From Desulfoluna sp. (GTDB lineage Bacteria; Desulfobacterota; Desulfobacteria; Desulfobacterales; Desulfolunaceae): 41,521 nucleotides of DNA. The stretch covers positions 1 through 41,521 of the forward strand of contig NZ_JAQYWB010000050.1 of assembly GCF_030145185.1 (NCBI RefSeq), read 5' to 3'. Shown one piece after another: positions 34,014 to 41,521 of the stretch. Below the pieces are notes generated by a model that ran no database searches, was not told the origin of the DNA, and was given only the letters and a program-made list of their open reading frames with translations. A program made the translations under genes and the position numbers. Numbering within the stretch: position 1 is the first letter of the stretch; each line of letters opens with the position of its first letter.

Positions 34014-34171
34014 CAATTATACCCTCGGGCGCAGCCCGGAAATGAATGTGAGCACCCCGGACACCTCCCTTGCCCGTGTCTTCTGTGTCACGATTCAACA
34101 TGACCACACAGGACGACGCGATACCGACCAGGGGTGGGCGCATTCGCAAAACAAAAGGTTCCGATTTTTTT

Positions 34172-35476
34172 ATGATTTCCCCAACAACAGCCGGTGCCAT
34201 CGGCATTGTCTTTCTCTTCGTTCTTCTCTTCACGGGCATGCCGGTGGGCTTTGTCATGGCCCTAACCGGCATCCTGGGTTTTGGGGCTCTCGTCTCCTTT
34301 GACGCGGCCTTAAACCTGGCGGTACGGGACATCTTCGACATCTTCGGGTCGTACAACCTCACCGTGATCCCTCTGTTCATCTTCATGGGCCAGATCGCGT
34401 TCCATGCCGGGATCAGCACCCGCCTCTTCAACGCAGCCTACCGATTCATGGGGCACCTGCCCGGGGGCATGGCCATCGCCACCATCGGTGCCTGCGCCGG
34501 ATTCTCTGCCATCTGTGGATCCACCAACGCCACCTGCGCCACCATGGCCTCGGTCACCATCCCCGAGATGAAGCGCTACGGGTACAAAGACAGCATCGCC
34601 TCCGGGGTGGTGGCCGCGGGCGGGAGCCTGGGCATCCTGGTTCCCCCCAGCGTTATCTTCATCATCTACGGCATCATGACCGAGCAATCCATCGGGGAGC
34701 TGTTCATGGCCGGAATCCTTCCCGGAATGCTCCTCACCGGCCTTTTCGCTCTCTCCGTCGCCATCTGGGCGCTTGTGGACCCTGACGTGGCACCCCGAGG
34801 CCCCAAGAGCTCTGCCAGAGAACGCATCGCCTCCCTAAGCGGCCTGGTCGAAACCCTCTTTCTCTTTGCCCTGGTCATGGGCGGGCTCTTCTTCGGCCTC
34901 TTCACCCCCACAGAGGCCGGGGGCGTCGGCGCCTTCGGCACCCTGATGATCGCCCTGGTACGTCGCACCATCAACACAGACGGCCTCCTCGCGGCCCTGT
35001 CCGAGACCACCCGCATCTCCTGCATGATCCTGGTCATCGTGGCAGGAGCCACCATCTTCGGCCATTTTCTCGCCGTCACGCGCATTCCTTTTGACATCGC
35101 CACCGGGGTGGCCGGGCTCGACCTGCCCCCCCACGCCGTTCTCGGGCTCATTGTCCTGGTTTACCTGGTGGGGGGATGTTTCATCGACTCCCTGGCCCTG
35201 ATCATGCTCACCGTCCCCATTTTCTACCCGGTGGTGACCCAGCTCGGGTTTCATCCCATGTGGTTCGGTGTGGTCATCGTTCTTGTCACCCAGATCGGTG
35301 TCATCACCCCGCCGGTGGGGATCAATGTCTATGTGGTCCGAAGCGTGGCCCCGGACATTCCCCTGTCCGTCATCTTCAAAGGCGTGCTGCCCCTGCTTGC
35401 CGCACTGGCTCTGACCGCCCTACTTGTGATACTATTTCCAGACATTGCCCTGATTCTTCCCACGGCCATGCGGTAA
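34172..35476 (+). CDS. TRAP transporter large permease (DctM-type)
   Basis: The 434-residue protein with about twelve helices starts MISPTTAGAIGIVFLFVLLF and carries GMPVGFVMALTG, the CAGFSAICGSTNATCATMASV discontinuous-helix region (residue order S-T-N-A-T), and late PPVGINVYVV, all standard for DctM. The start at 34172 aligns with the family; the frame is open to 34070, but those residues are unlike family N-termini. The ribosome site is weak, so coupling with dctQ is not obvious after the 520-bp gap. Confidence 0.9.
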   Translation: MISPTTAGAIGIVFLFVLLFTGMPVGFVMALTGILGFGALVSFDAALNLAVRDIFDIFGSYNLTVIPLFIFMGQIAFHAGISTRLFNAAYRFMGHLPGGMAIATIGACAGFSAICGSTNATCATMASVTIPEMKRYGYKDSIASGVVAAGGSLGILVPPSVIFIIYGIMTEQSIGELFMAGILPGMLLTGLFALSVAIWALVDPDVAPRGPKSSARERIASLSGLVETLFLFALVMGGLFFGLFTPTEAGGVGAFGTLMIALVRRTINTDGLLAALSETTRISCMILVIVAGATIFGHFLAVTRIPFDIATGVAGLDLPPHAVLGLIVLVYLVGGCFIDSLALIMLTVPIFYPVVTQLGFHPMWFGVVIVLVTQIGVITPPVGINVYVVRSVAPDIPLSVIFKGVLPLLAALALTALLVILFPDIALILPTAMR

Positions 35477-35546
35477 ATCACGAACGCAAAAGCCCCAATC
35501 ACCACACGCCCCAGTCATGATGGTTTAAAGAAATACGGGAAACACC

Positions 35547-36209
35547 ATGCAGGTAAAAAAAAATATTCTGATCCCCCTTGCCGCCGGCTGCCTCTTTTTC
35601 AGCCAGAACGGTTACGGTGAATTTTACCAGTATCGCAATGAAGACGGGGTGATCTGCTTTACCGATGATCTCAGCAAAGTGCCGGAAGAAGGCGTGAAAA
35701 AAACAAAGGTCTACTACGATCAGTTTGACAAGCCGCCGCAGCAGGATCCCGCGGGACTCAAAGAAGAAGAGATGACAAAGCAGGAACGGGAAAGAAAGGA
35801 TCAACCCGTGGCCGACGTCCAGCCCACGGCCACCCGGTTCACCTTTGCCGACAATAAAATTCTGGTGCAGGTCAACATCGGCAACAACAGTAGGTCCACC
35901 ACAGCCATCCTCCTCCTGGACACCGGCGCCAGCACCACGGTCATCCACGAGGCGCTGGCCCAACGCATCGGGCTGAGAAACCTGGCCATGGGCCAGGCGT
36001 CCATTGCCGGAGGCCATACCATCTCCACCGGCATTACCACCGCAGACTTCATCTCCTTAGGGCCCAAGCGTCTGGAGAACCCAACCCTCACCGTGATCCC
36101 CTATTACGGGGGCCATACTCAGCACGAAGGACTGCTCGGCATGGATTTTCTCAAAAACTTTCCCCACACCATCGACACAAAAAACAGGCGCATCCTCTGG
36201 GCGAAATAA
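35547..36209 (+). CDS. DUF4124 / retropepsin-like aspartic protease
   Basis: The 220-residue protein has a signal peptide (ILIPLAAGCLFFSQNGYG), a DUF4124 segment (FYQYRNEDGVICFTDDLSKVP), a Glu/Lys-rich linker, and a retropepsin-like domain with the active-site LLDTGASTTVI (D125) and a closing LLGMDFLKNF. It resembles TIGR02281-type clan AA proteases, which act as homodimers, here in the periplasm. No clear ribosome site precedes the ATG. It stands alone between the TRAP operon and a tiny gene on the other strand. Confidence 0.82.
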   Translation: MQVKKNILIPLAAGCLFFSQNGYGEFYQYRNEDGVICFTDDLSKVPEEGVKKTKVYYDQFDKPPQQDPAGLKEEEMTKQERERKDQPVADVQPTATRFTFADNKILVQVNIGNNSRSTTAILLLDTGASTTVIHEALAQRIGLRNLAMGQASIAGGHTISTGITTADFISLGPKRLENPTLTVIPYYGGHTQHEGLLGMDFLKNFPHTIDTKNRRILWAK

Positions 36210-36263
36210 GATGCGCCGATGAACCCCGACCCCTTGCCATTCAGACCCGGGCTCCACAAAAAG

Positions 36264-36464
36264 TTAAGAGCCTGACGTCTCCCCCGCACCGTCCCGGCGA
36301 TTCAAGGGGCTGCTCCATTCATTCAGATGACTCCACTGCTCTCTCCGATCCTGGGGTTTCCTGCGGTCCACACCCTCGGGCGGGGGCACATCCCGTTCCC
36401 GCCTGTTCCGTCCGGACCGCTGACCCGACATCCCAGCTTTGCTCTGCGTATACCTTTCTGACAT
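36264..36464 (-). CDS. Small Arg-rich hypothetical protein
   Basis: The 66-residue hydrophilic protein is rich in Arg, Ser and Glu, with no hydrophobic segment; for example RSGRNRRERDVPPPEG and DRRKPQDRREQW. It is unrecognised. Support comes from an almost perfect ribosome site, ggaggtgatc, directly before the ATG at 36464. A longer frame to 36494 exists but bypasses that site. Its disordered, basic character would suit an RNA- or DNA-associated peptide, but that is inference. Confidence 0.55.
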   Translation of the reverse strand: MSERYTQSKAGMSGQRSGRNRRERDVPPPEGVDRRKPQDRREQWSHLNEWSSPLNRRDGAGETSGS

Positions 36465-36633
36465 GATCACCTCCGTATCTTTCGAATCGTGCATGAATGG
36501 ACACGTCTTCCGGCCCCCCTTAAATAGATCGGCACAACAGAGAGACTCGACAAGAAATTATCCCGAATGTTCCCTGTGAAGTATACGCGGTATCCCTGTT
36601 TTCTGTCAACGCCCCCTCTGCCTGCCAAAGGTC

Positions 36634-36786
36634 TAACCCGGACATTTCATGAGAAAACAATCAGGGCTAAGGAATAATTTGTAATGACAGTTCTTTGCAG
36701 TAATCTTTTCAGTCGTTTCAAAAATGCGAAATGTAATCCACGGTATTCTGTTTGATTTTCTCACCCTTCGTGAAATATCCGGGATA
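36634..36786 (+). repeat. Family A palindromic repeat, short copy A3
   Basis: The 153-bp copy is bounded by taacccggacatttcatgag and cgtgaaatatccggga. It matches A2 throughout but lacks the 98-bp hairpin module: cacccttcg runs straight into tgaaatatcc. Confidence 0.85.
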
Positions 36787-37008
36787 ATCCGTCGAAGGAA
36801 AACCATCCCCGCATCGCCGCCTCTGAAACCATGGAAAATCTCCATTTCCTGTGAAAAACCATTTACAACCCCGGCAGGAATTCGGTAAGAGATCCTGTAG
36901 CATAAAAAGGATCATTCTCACGCTGTTTCCTCCTCAGTCACCCGCCCGGTGGAAATCCCACCCGATTATGACAAGACAGAGACATAATCCTTGTCAATGC
37001 CTGTAAGG

Positions 37009-37023
37009 TTGACCGTCGGTCAA
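37009..37023. promoter_or_regulatory. Palindromic operator candidate TTGACCGTCGGTCAA
   Basis: A perfect inverted repeat (TTGACC-GTC-GGTCAA) about 100 bp before the XRE-cupin gene. It is the right size for an operator of TetR- or XRE-type dimers and may control the regulator and downstream acyl-CoA ligase. Confidence 0.4.
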
Positions 37024-37126
37024 TGTCTCGGCAGGTGAAAAACAAGGAAGGAGACACCGATGGAATGCAGGAAACACGGATTGGACTTTTGGCAAGGCAA
37101 TCACGGAACAAGAAAGGAGTCATGGC

Positions 37127-37699
37127 ATGAAAATCGAGAAAGTCGGCAGCCGAATCGCAAAGCTGATGAAACAAAGGGGCGTTACCCTGAATGATCTCGT
37201 GGACCGCACGGGGCTTAAAAGGGAATTCCTGGAAACGATCGGAGATGAAAAAGAGTATTTTCCATCCCTGGGTCCCCTGCTTAAAATTTCCCGGGCCTTA
37301 GGGGTCCGACTCGGCACCCTTCTCGACGATCAGGTGAGCAGCGACCCCCTCATTGTCCGCAAAGGCGATGAAAAAAAAGAGATCGACATGCTGCCCGACA
37401 AAGACAAGCCCGTGGCCCTTAAATTTTTCTCGCTGGGACGAGGCAAGACCGATCGTCATATGGAGCCCTTCTTCATCGAAATTCTCCCCGAATCGGCCCA
37501 GGAGAAAAAACTCTCCAACCACGAAGGCGAAGAGTTTATTGTGGTCACCGAAGGAGAAGTCGAGGTGATTTACGGAACCGAGACCCATCGCCTCAAGACC
37601 GGAGACAGCATCTACTACAACTCCGTGGTCCCCCACTGCGTCAGCTGTGCCTCGAAAACCAAAGCCTGCATCTACGCCGTTCTCTACATTCCGGACTAG
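37127..37699 (+). CDS. XRE-family regulator with cupin domain
   Basis: The 190-residue protein joins an N-terminal helix-turn-helix (about 6-65: VGSRIAKLMKQRGVTLNDLV, RTGLKREFLETIG) to a C-terminal cupin_2 domain (about 100-188, with the GEEFIVVTEGEVEVIYG strand pair and VVPHCVS). The first cupin motif has no G(X)5HXH His pair, so a metal-free ligand pocket is likely. XRE-cupin proteins often sit beside acyl-CoA ligases and sense small ligands. aaggag lies seven to eight bases before the ATG. Confidence 0.9.
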   Translation: MKIEKVGSRIAKLMKQRGVTLNDLVDRTGLKREFLETIGDEKEYFPSLGPLLKISRALGVRLGTLLDDQVSSDPLIVRKGDEKKEIDMLPDKDKPVALKFFSLGRGKTDRHMEPFFIEILPESAQEKKLSNHEGEEFIVVTEGEVEVIYGTETHRLKTGDSIYYNSVVPHCVSCASKTKACIYAVLYIPD

Positions 37700-37761
37700 C
37701 CCTCCATGACGCCGTAAGAGGCCCTCGGGCTCTTTGGAGAGAAAAAACTCATTTATCACGT

Positions 37762-37798
37762 GTTTCAAAAGTTTGGCCCCGGCAGGGCCGCCAAAGGC
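37762..37798 (+). repeat. Family B end, partial copy at acyl-CoA ligase 5' end
   Basis: tttcaaaagtttggcccc followed by ggcagggccgcc is the right end of the family B element. It lies 19 bases before the likely start at 37817. Confidence 0.55.
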
Positions 37799-37816
37799 AA
37801 TATGGAGCAGCAGACC

Positions 37817-39466
37817 ATGACCAGCACACACCTTCAGGATCTGACCCTGGGTCAAATCCTCGACAAAGCCGTTGCCGAGCATCCCGACAACGAAGCCATC
37901 ATCTACGTGGACCGGGACTTTCGCCTGACCTACCGCGAATTTGGAGCGACCGTGGACCGGGTGGCCAAAGGGCTCATGGCCCTGGGCGTGCAAAAAGGAG
38001 AAAAAGTGGCGGTCTGGGCCACCAACATCCCCTACTGGGTCACCCTTCAGTTCGCCACCGCCAAAATTGGGGCCATCCTCCTCACCGTCAACACCAACTA
38101 CCGCACCGCCGAGCTGGAATACCTGCTCCAGCAGTCAGAGTCAGAAAACCTCCTGGTGATCAACGGCTATCAGGACGCCGACTTCATCAACATCGCCTGC
38201 GAACTCATCCCGGAGCTGAAAACCTGCCAGAGAGGCTACCTGAAAACCGAGCGCTTCCCTCACCTCAAGCGAGCCTTCTTCCTCGGCCACGAAAAACACC
38301 GGGGCATGTACTCCATCCCCGAGATCGAAGCCATGGCCCCCATGGTCCCCGAAGAAGAGTACCTGGCTCGCCAGAACCAGCTCTCCTGCCACGAGGTGGT
38401 GAACATGCAATACACCTCCGGCACCACCGGTTTTCCCAAAGGGGTGATGCTCTCCCACCACAGCATCGGCAACAACGGCTTCTGGATCGGAGAAAACCAG
38501 AACTTCACCCACGAGGATCGCCTCTGCCTTCCGGTGCCTCTCTTCCACTGCTTTGGCTGCGTCCTGGGCGTCCTGGCCGCCGTGAGCCATGCCGCCACCC
38601 TCGTGGTCCTGGAGAGCTTCGATCCCATCCAGGTCATGGCCTCCGTGGAAGAGGAGCGCTGCACCGCCCTCTACGGCGTCCCCACCATGTTCATCGCCAT
38701 CTTAGACCACAAGCTCTTCGCCAAATTTAATTTTTCCTCCCTGCGCACCGGCATCATGGCCGGATCCTCCTGCCCCATCAACGTGATGAAGCAGGTCATC
38801 CGCAAGATGTACATGAGCGAGATCACCATCTGCTACGGCCTCACCGAAGCCTCACCGGTGATCACCCAGACCCGTATCGAAGACAGCATTGAAAAACGGG
38901 TGGAGACCGTCGGACGCGCCATGCCGGGAATCGAGGTAAAAATCGTGGACCCGGAAACCGGAGACGAAGTGCCCCCCGGCGGACAGGGCGAGCTCTGCTG
39001 CCGGGGCTACAACATCATGAAGGGCTATTACAACATGCCCGAAGCCACGGAGAAGGCCATTGATAAAGAGGGTTGGCTCCACTCCGGCGACCTGGCCGTC
39101 ATCGACGGCGATGGCTACATCACCATCACCGGACGCCACAAAGACATGATCATCCGCGGCGGCGAAAACATCTATCCCCGAGAGATCGAGGAGTTCCTCT
39201 ACACCATGGATGGCATTCAGGATATCCAGGTGGTCGGCATCCCCAGCCGCAAATACGGCGAAGAAGTAGCCGCCTTCGTGATCTTGAAAAAAGGCGCGGA
39301 CATCCTCGCCGAAGATGTCCGGGACTTCTGCCGAGGCAAGATCAGCCGGTTCAAAATTCCCCGGCACGTGGCCATCGTCACAGAATTCCCCATGACAGCC
39401 AGCGGTAAAGTGCAGAAATTCAAACTACAGGAAGATTATAAGCGCTACTTTCCCCACCTCGATTAG
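37817..39466 (+). CDS. AMP-binding acyl-CoA ligase (FadD-like)
   Basis: A 549-residue adenylate-forming enzyme. It has the P-loop YTSGTTGFPKGVM (from Y199), CYGLTEASPV (A5), GWLHSGDLAVIDGDGYITI with Asp for ribose (A7), GRHKDMIIRGGENIYPREIE (A8), and the catalytic Lys in ASGKVQKFKL (A10). It activates a fatty or other carboxylic acid to its CoA thioester. The frame is open to 37760, but the first 14-19 residues would translate the family B end. The ATG at 37817 has ggag nine bases ahead (37804-37807), so I prefer it. It follows the XRE-cupin gene by 117 bp and is plausibly regulated with it. Confidence 0.93.
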   Translation: MTSTHLQDLTLGQILDKAVAEHPDNEAIIYVDRDFRLTYREFGATVDRVAKGLMALGVQKGEKVAVWATNIPYWVTLQFATAKIGAILLTVNTNYRTAELEYLLQQSESENLLVINGYQDADFINIACELIPELKTCQRGYLKTERFPHLKRAFFLGHEKHRGMYSIPEIEAMAPMVPEEEYLARQNQLSCHEVVNMQYTSGTTGFPKGVMLSHHSIGNNGFWIGENQNFTHEDRLCLPVPLFHCFGCVLGVLAAVSHAATLVVLESFDPIQVMASVEEERCTALYGVPTMFIAILDHKLFAKFNFSSLRTGIMAGSSCPINVMKQVIRKMYMSEITICYGLTEASPVITQTRIEDSIEKRVETVGRAMPGIEVKIVDPETGDEVPPGGQGELCCRGYNIMKGYYNMPEATEKAIDKEGWLHSGDLAVIDGDGYITITGRHKDMIIRGGENIYPREIEEFLYTMDGIQDIQVVGIPSRKYGEEVAAFVILKKGADILAEDVRDFCRGKISRFKIPRHVAIVTEFPMTASGKVQKFKLQEDYKRYFPHLD

Positions 39467-39472
39467 CCCGTG

Positions 39473-39507
39473 CAGGGCAACGGGAGACACGCTCACCCGT
39501 TGCCCTG
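39473..39507 (+). terminator. Hairpin after acyl-CoA ligase
   Basis: CAGGGCAACGGG (39473-39484) pairs with CCCGTTGCCCTG (39496-39507) across an 11-base loop. No T-run follows directly, so termination strength is uncertain. The rest of the gap to 39784 is AT-rich with the palindrome at 39753 and nothing else I can support. Confidence 0.6.
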
Positions 39508-39752
39508 ACATCATTCAGCTCCCCCAAACCGTCCCCACCTCCCGACACCTCTTTTGCTTCCCATAAAAAGAGAAGCCTTTGTCCCCTGACCGGTATCCCT
39601 GCCCTGGTTTGACACGCAATAGGTTTCCCCTACACGCAACACACCAAAACAAAACCCCTTTCCCTCCTTGATTCGTTGCATTTTCTCTTTTGATGGATCT
39701 ATAGTTCTCTTATCCAAACAAAATTTATCAAAGTTATGATTTTGAATTATGA

Positions 39753-39767
39753 GTAATCATTGATTAC
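39753..39767. promoter_or_regulatory. Palindrome GTAATCATTGATTAC
   Basis: A perfect inverted repeat (GTAATCA-T-TGATTAC) whose end lies 17 bases before the hydrolase ATG, overlapping the likely leader. A repressor bound here would cover the ribosome-site region of the DNA; the regulator is unknown. Confidence 0.35.
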
Positions 39768-39784
39768 CATACCCGGGAGGCATC

Positions 39785-41371
39785 ATGAACCGAGTCCTTA
39801 TCCTCTTTGTTTCAACCGTTCTCTTCATTACAGCCACGGCTCTTCCTGCCTGGTCGACCTGCGACATCACCTATGAAGAGCACCTCTTCTTCACCTCAAA
39901 AGATGGAACCGAAATTGCCGGAAACGTCTTTATTCCTCAATCAGACGACCCGAACCAAACCTTCCCCGCCATCCTCTTCATCAACAGCTGGGCCATGGAG
40001 GAGCACGAGTACATCGTTCAGGCCGCCAAATTTGCCAGAGAAGGCTACGTGGTCTTAAGTTACTCGGCCAGGGGCTGGGGAAAATCCGGGGGTAAGGCCG
40101 GCATCGGCACAGAGGGAGACATGGACGACGTCCGGGCCGCGGTGGCATGGCTCGGCGAGAACACCCCCACCAATATGGAACACATCGGAGCCAGCGGCAT
40201 CTCCTACGGAGCCGGCACCTCTCTGCTCGCCCTGGCCCAGGTGGATGAGATCCAAACGGCAGTGGCCATGAGCACCTTTGTGGATGTCTTTAAGCACCTC
40301 TACGGCTGGGAGACCTCCCGCCTCACCTGGGGGAGCTTTCTCATCGGCTCCGGCTACCTGACGGGCAATATGGACCCCATCCTGCCGGAAATTTTCAAAG
40401 ACACCCTGCACCACCGCGATATCGACCTGATGGAGGCGTGGTCGGTTTCCCGCTCTCCCATCACCTGGATCGAGGCCATCAATGAGAAGAAAAAACCCGT
40501 CTACATCTGCCAGAACTTTGCCGACTACATGTTCTGGCCCAACCTGATCGTCGATTACTTCGAACAACTCACCGGCCCCAAAAAACTGGACCTCAGCCAG
40601 GGCATCCACGCCAGCGCCGAACTCAAAGGGCTGGCCGGTCTTCCCAGCGAACTCTGGGACAACACCCACGCCTGGTTTGATTATCACCTCAAGGGAAAAG
40701 AGAACGGCATCATGGACACCCCTGAAGTCACCATGGAAGTCAAAAACACCGGCATCCGAGACACCTTTGAGACCTGGGAATCCAAAGATCTCTATGAAAA
40801 ATCCCTGGCCTTGAGCCCCCGAACCTTCTTCTCCAACGGCAAGCTCACCGAAAACGGTCCCCGTTTCGCCAGGACCAACCGCATCGTCTCCGGAATACCC
40901 TCCGGCGCCACCGCAGGCATTCCCATCCTCAGCCCCTTTGCCGATGCCCACATCAACCTGCCCATCTTAGCCTGGATCCCAGGCCTCAACCGCCTGAGCT
41001 CCGTGGCCTACCAGAGCGCAAGACAAAAAAGCACCCTGCAACTCCGGGGAGCCCCGACCCTGGATCTCTGGATCACCCCCTCCACCCCCGATATCCAGAT
41101 CATCGGCTACCTCTACGACATGAGCAAAACCGGCCTCGGCACCCTCATCACCCACGGCCCCATCACCAAAATCGGAATGACTCCCGATGAAACCGAGATG
41201 ATTACCCTGGAGTTTGCCACCACCGCCTACGACCTGCCCCCAGGCCACAAACTCGTGCTGGTCCTGGACACCGCAGATCCGGCCTACGGACCGGCAAGCC
41301 TGACCCCGTTTAAAGTGAAGCTCCCCATCTCCGGCAAAAGACCCTCCGTGTTGAGACTGACTGTGAGATAA
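39785..41371 (+). CDS. Secreted CocE/X-Pro dipeptidyl-peptidase-like alpha/beta hydrolase
   Basis: The 528-residue protein has a signal peptide (VLILFVSTVLFITATALPAWS) and the S15/CocE hydrolase fold: VVLSYSARGWGKSGG oxyanion-side loop, nucleophile S140 in GASGISYGAG, a possible Asp in NFADYMF (about 248) and His in GIHASAEL (about 276). A C-terminal jelly-roll of the X-Pro dipeptidyl-peptidase type follows (around TLDLWITPSTPDIQIIGYLYD). It would hydrolyse esters or peptides outside the cytoplasm; the substrate is unknown. gggagg lies just before the ATG. It is monocistronic here. Confidence 0.88.
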   Translation: MNRVLILFVSTVLFITATALPAWSTCDITYEEHLFFTSKDGTEIAGNVFIPQSDDPNQTFPAILFINSWAMEEHEYIVQAAKFAREGYVVLSYSARGWGKSGGKAGIGTEGDMDDVRAAVAWLGENTPTNMEHIGASGISYGAGTSLLALAQVDEIQTAVAMSTFVDVFKHLYGWETSRLTWGSFLIGSGYLTGNMDPILPEIFKDTLHHRDIDLMEAWSVSRSPITWIEAINEKKKPVYICQNFADYMFWPNLIVDYFEQLTGPKKLDLSQGIHASAELKGLAGLPSELWDNTHAWFDYHLKGKENGIMDTPEVTMEVKNTGIRDTFETWESKDLYEKSLALSPRTFFSNGKLTENGPRFARTNRIVSGIPSGATAGIPILSPFADAHINLPILAWIPGLNRLSSVAYQSARQKSTLQLRGAPTLDLWITPSTPDIQIIGYLYDMSKTGLGTLITHGPITKIGMTPDETEMITLEFATTAYDLPPGHKLVLVLDTADPAYGPASLTPFKVKLPISGKRPSVLRLTVR

Positions 41372-41389
41372 GGGTTTAAAAACGTTTTT

Positions 41390-41417
41390 CGTGCTTCGTT
41401 CTTGGTGCTTGGTTCGA
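41390..41417 (+). repeat. Degenerate heptamer run
   Basis: cgtgctt cgttctt ggtgctt ggttcga: four consecutive 7-bp units sharing a G-T-T pattern, shortly after the hydrolase stop. It is much shorter and more diverged than the 18412 array, and the two do not share sequence. The remaining bases to 41521 show no gene. Confidence 0.35.
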
Positions 41418-41521
41418 GGAGTCGCTGCGCTCCGTCACTGATGAAAAAGCCATGCGTTGGCGGCTGACGTCACAGCTCGGAGATGTCACGGGTCGAAGGG
41501 GGAGACAAGGGGTAACGATTC

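Larger units (their letters stand above)
33651..34171. other. Repeat-filled gap between dctQ and dctM
   Basis: It holds a family B-type end at 33661-33720 (gcctccggcgg, hairpin ccaggggataatcccctgg, gcgaatgcgctttacccc), an inverted family D solo end at 33868-33890, and a second family B end at 33977-34013 (gcctccggcggccctgcc, gggggccaaacttttg). The two B ends point the same way, unlike the inverted ends of the full elements. No gene is seen. Confidence 0.6.
36465..37126. other. Intergenic region with family A copy and XRE promoter
   Basis: It holds repeat A3 (36634-36786) and the palindrome at 37009-37023. The stretch 36787-36960 shows no gene or repeat I can recognise. A small frame at 36938-37174 on the minus strand runs into the XRE gene and is not supported. 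Confidence 0.5.

Overview
The window reads as a chromosomal segment of an anaerobic Desulfobacterota-type bacterium (sulfate-reducing or related deltaproteobacterium). This is an inference from content: a stand-alone FMN-type glutamate synthase, a SEC-C methionine aminopeptidase, a two-domain iron-sulfur flavoprotein, a TRAP transporter, a cupin-type XRE regulator beside an acyl-CoA ligase, and moderately high GC. I saw no rRNA, tRNA, CRISPR array, integrase or intact transposase.

Layout. 1-3.5 kb: an intact YhcG/DUF1016 nuclease and a small zinc-ribbon protein in repeat-rich DNA. 3.5-9 kb: a 1,403-residue SNF2-type ATPase and a Cof-type HAD phosphatase, both on the minus strand. 9.4-13.7 kb: a moxR-DUF58-transglutaminase operon. 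13.8-15.5 kb: yggL convergent with a DUF4198/NikL-like metal-uptake pair that has a terminator-like hairpin in its leader. 15.9-19.6 kb: an NMT1/SsuA-type ABC transporter, a 33-unit heptamer array, and a MenA-like prenyltransferase. 20-24.5 kb: glutamate synthase-like protein, then a divergent sulfotransferase and APS kinase with a DMT exporter. 25-31.7 kb: a DUF1016 relic, a phosphoribosyltransferase, a lipoprotein amidohydrolase, methionine aminopeptidase, and a MerR regulator divergent from an iron-sulfur flavoprotein. 32-36.5 kb: TRAP transporter DctPQM, a retropepsin-like protease and a tiny Arg-rich gene. 37-41.4 kb: XRE-cupin regulator, acyl-CoA ligase and a secreted CocE-type hydrolase.

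The least ordinary layer is the DNA between genes. At least four families of short palindrome-ended repeats occupy almost every long intergenic gap, including gaps inside two apparent operons. Family A has ends close to TAACCCGGATATTTCA and a 98-bp hairpin module that is present or absent between copies. Family B is bounded by inverted GCCTCCGGCGG and carries a hairpin with a compensatory base-pair change. Family C carries GGCGCGCCGTGCTCC. Family D has GTAGGGTGCG ends. Some copies abut coding sequence: one supplies the stop codon of the amidohydrolase, and two lie directly upstream of real starts, where a naive gene call would translate them.

All functions come from reading the translated proteins and recognising family motifs; no database search was run.
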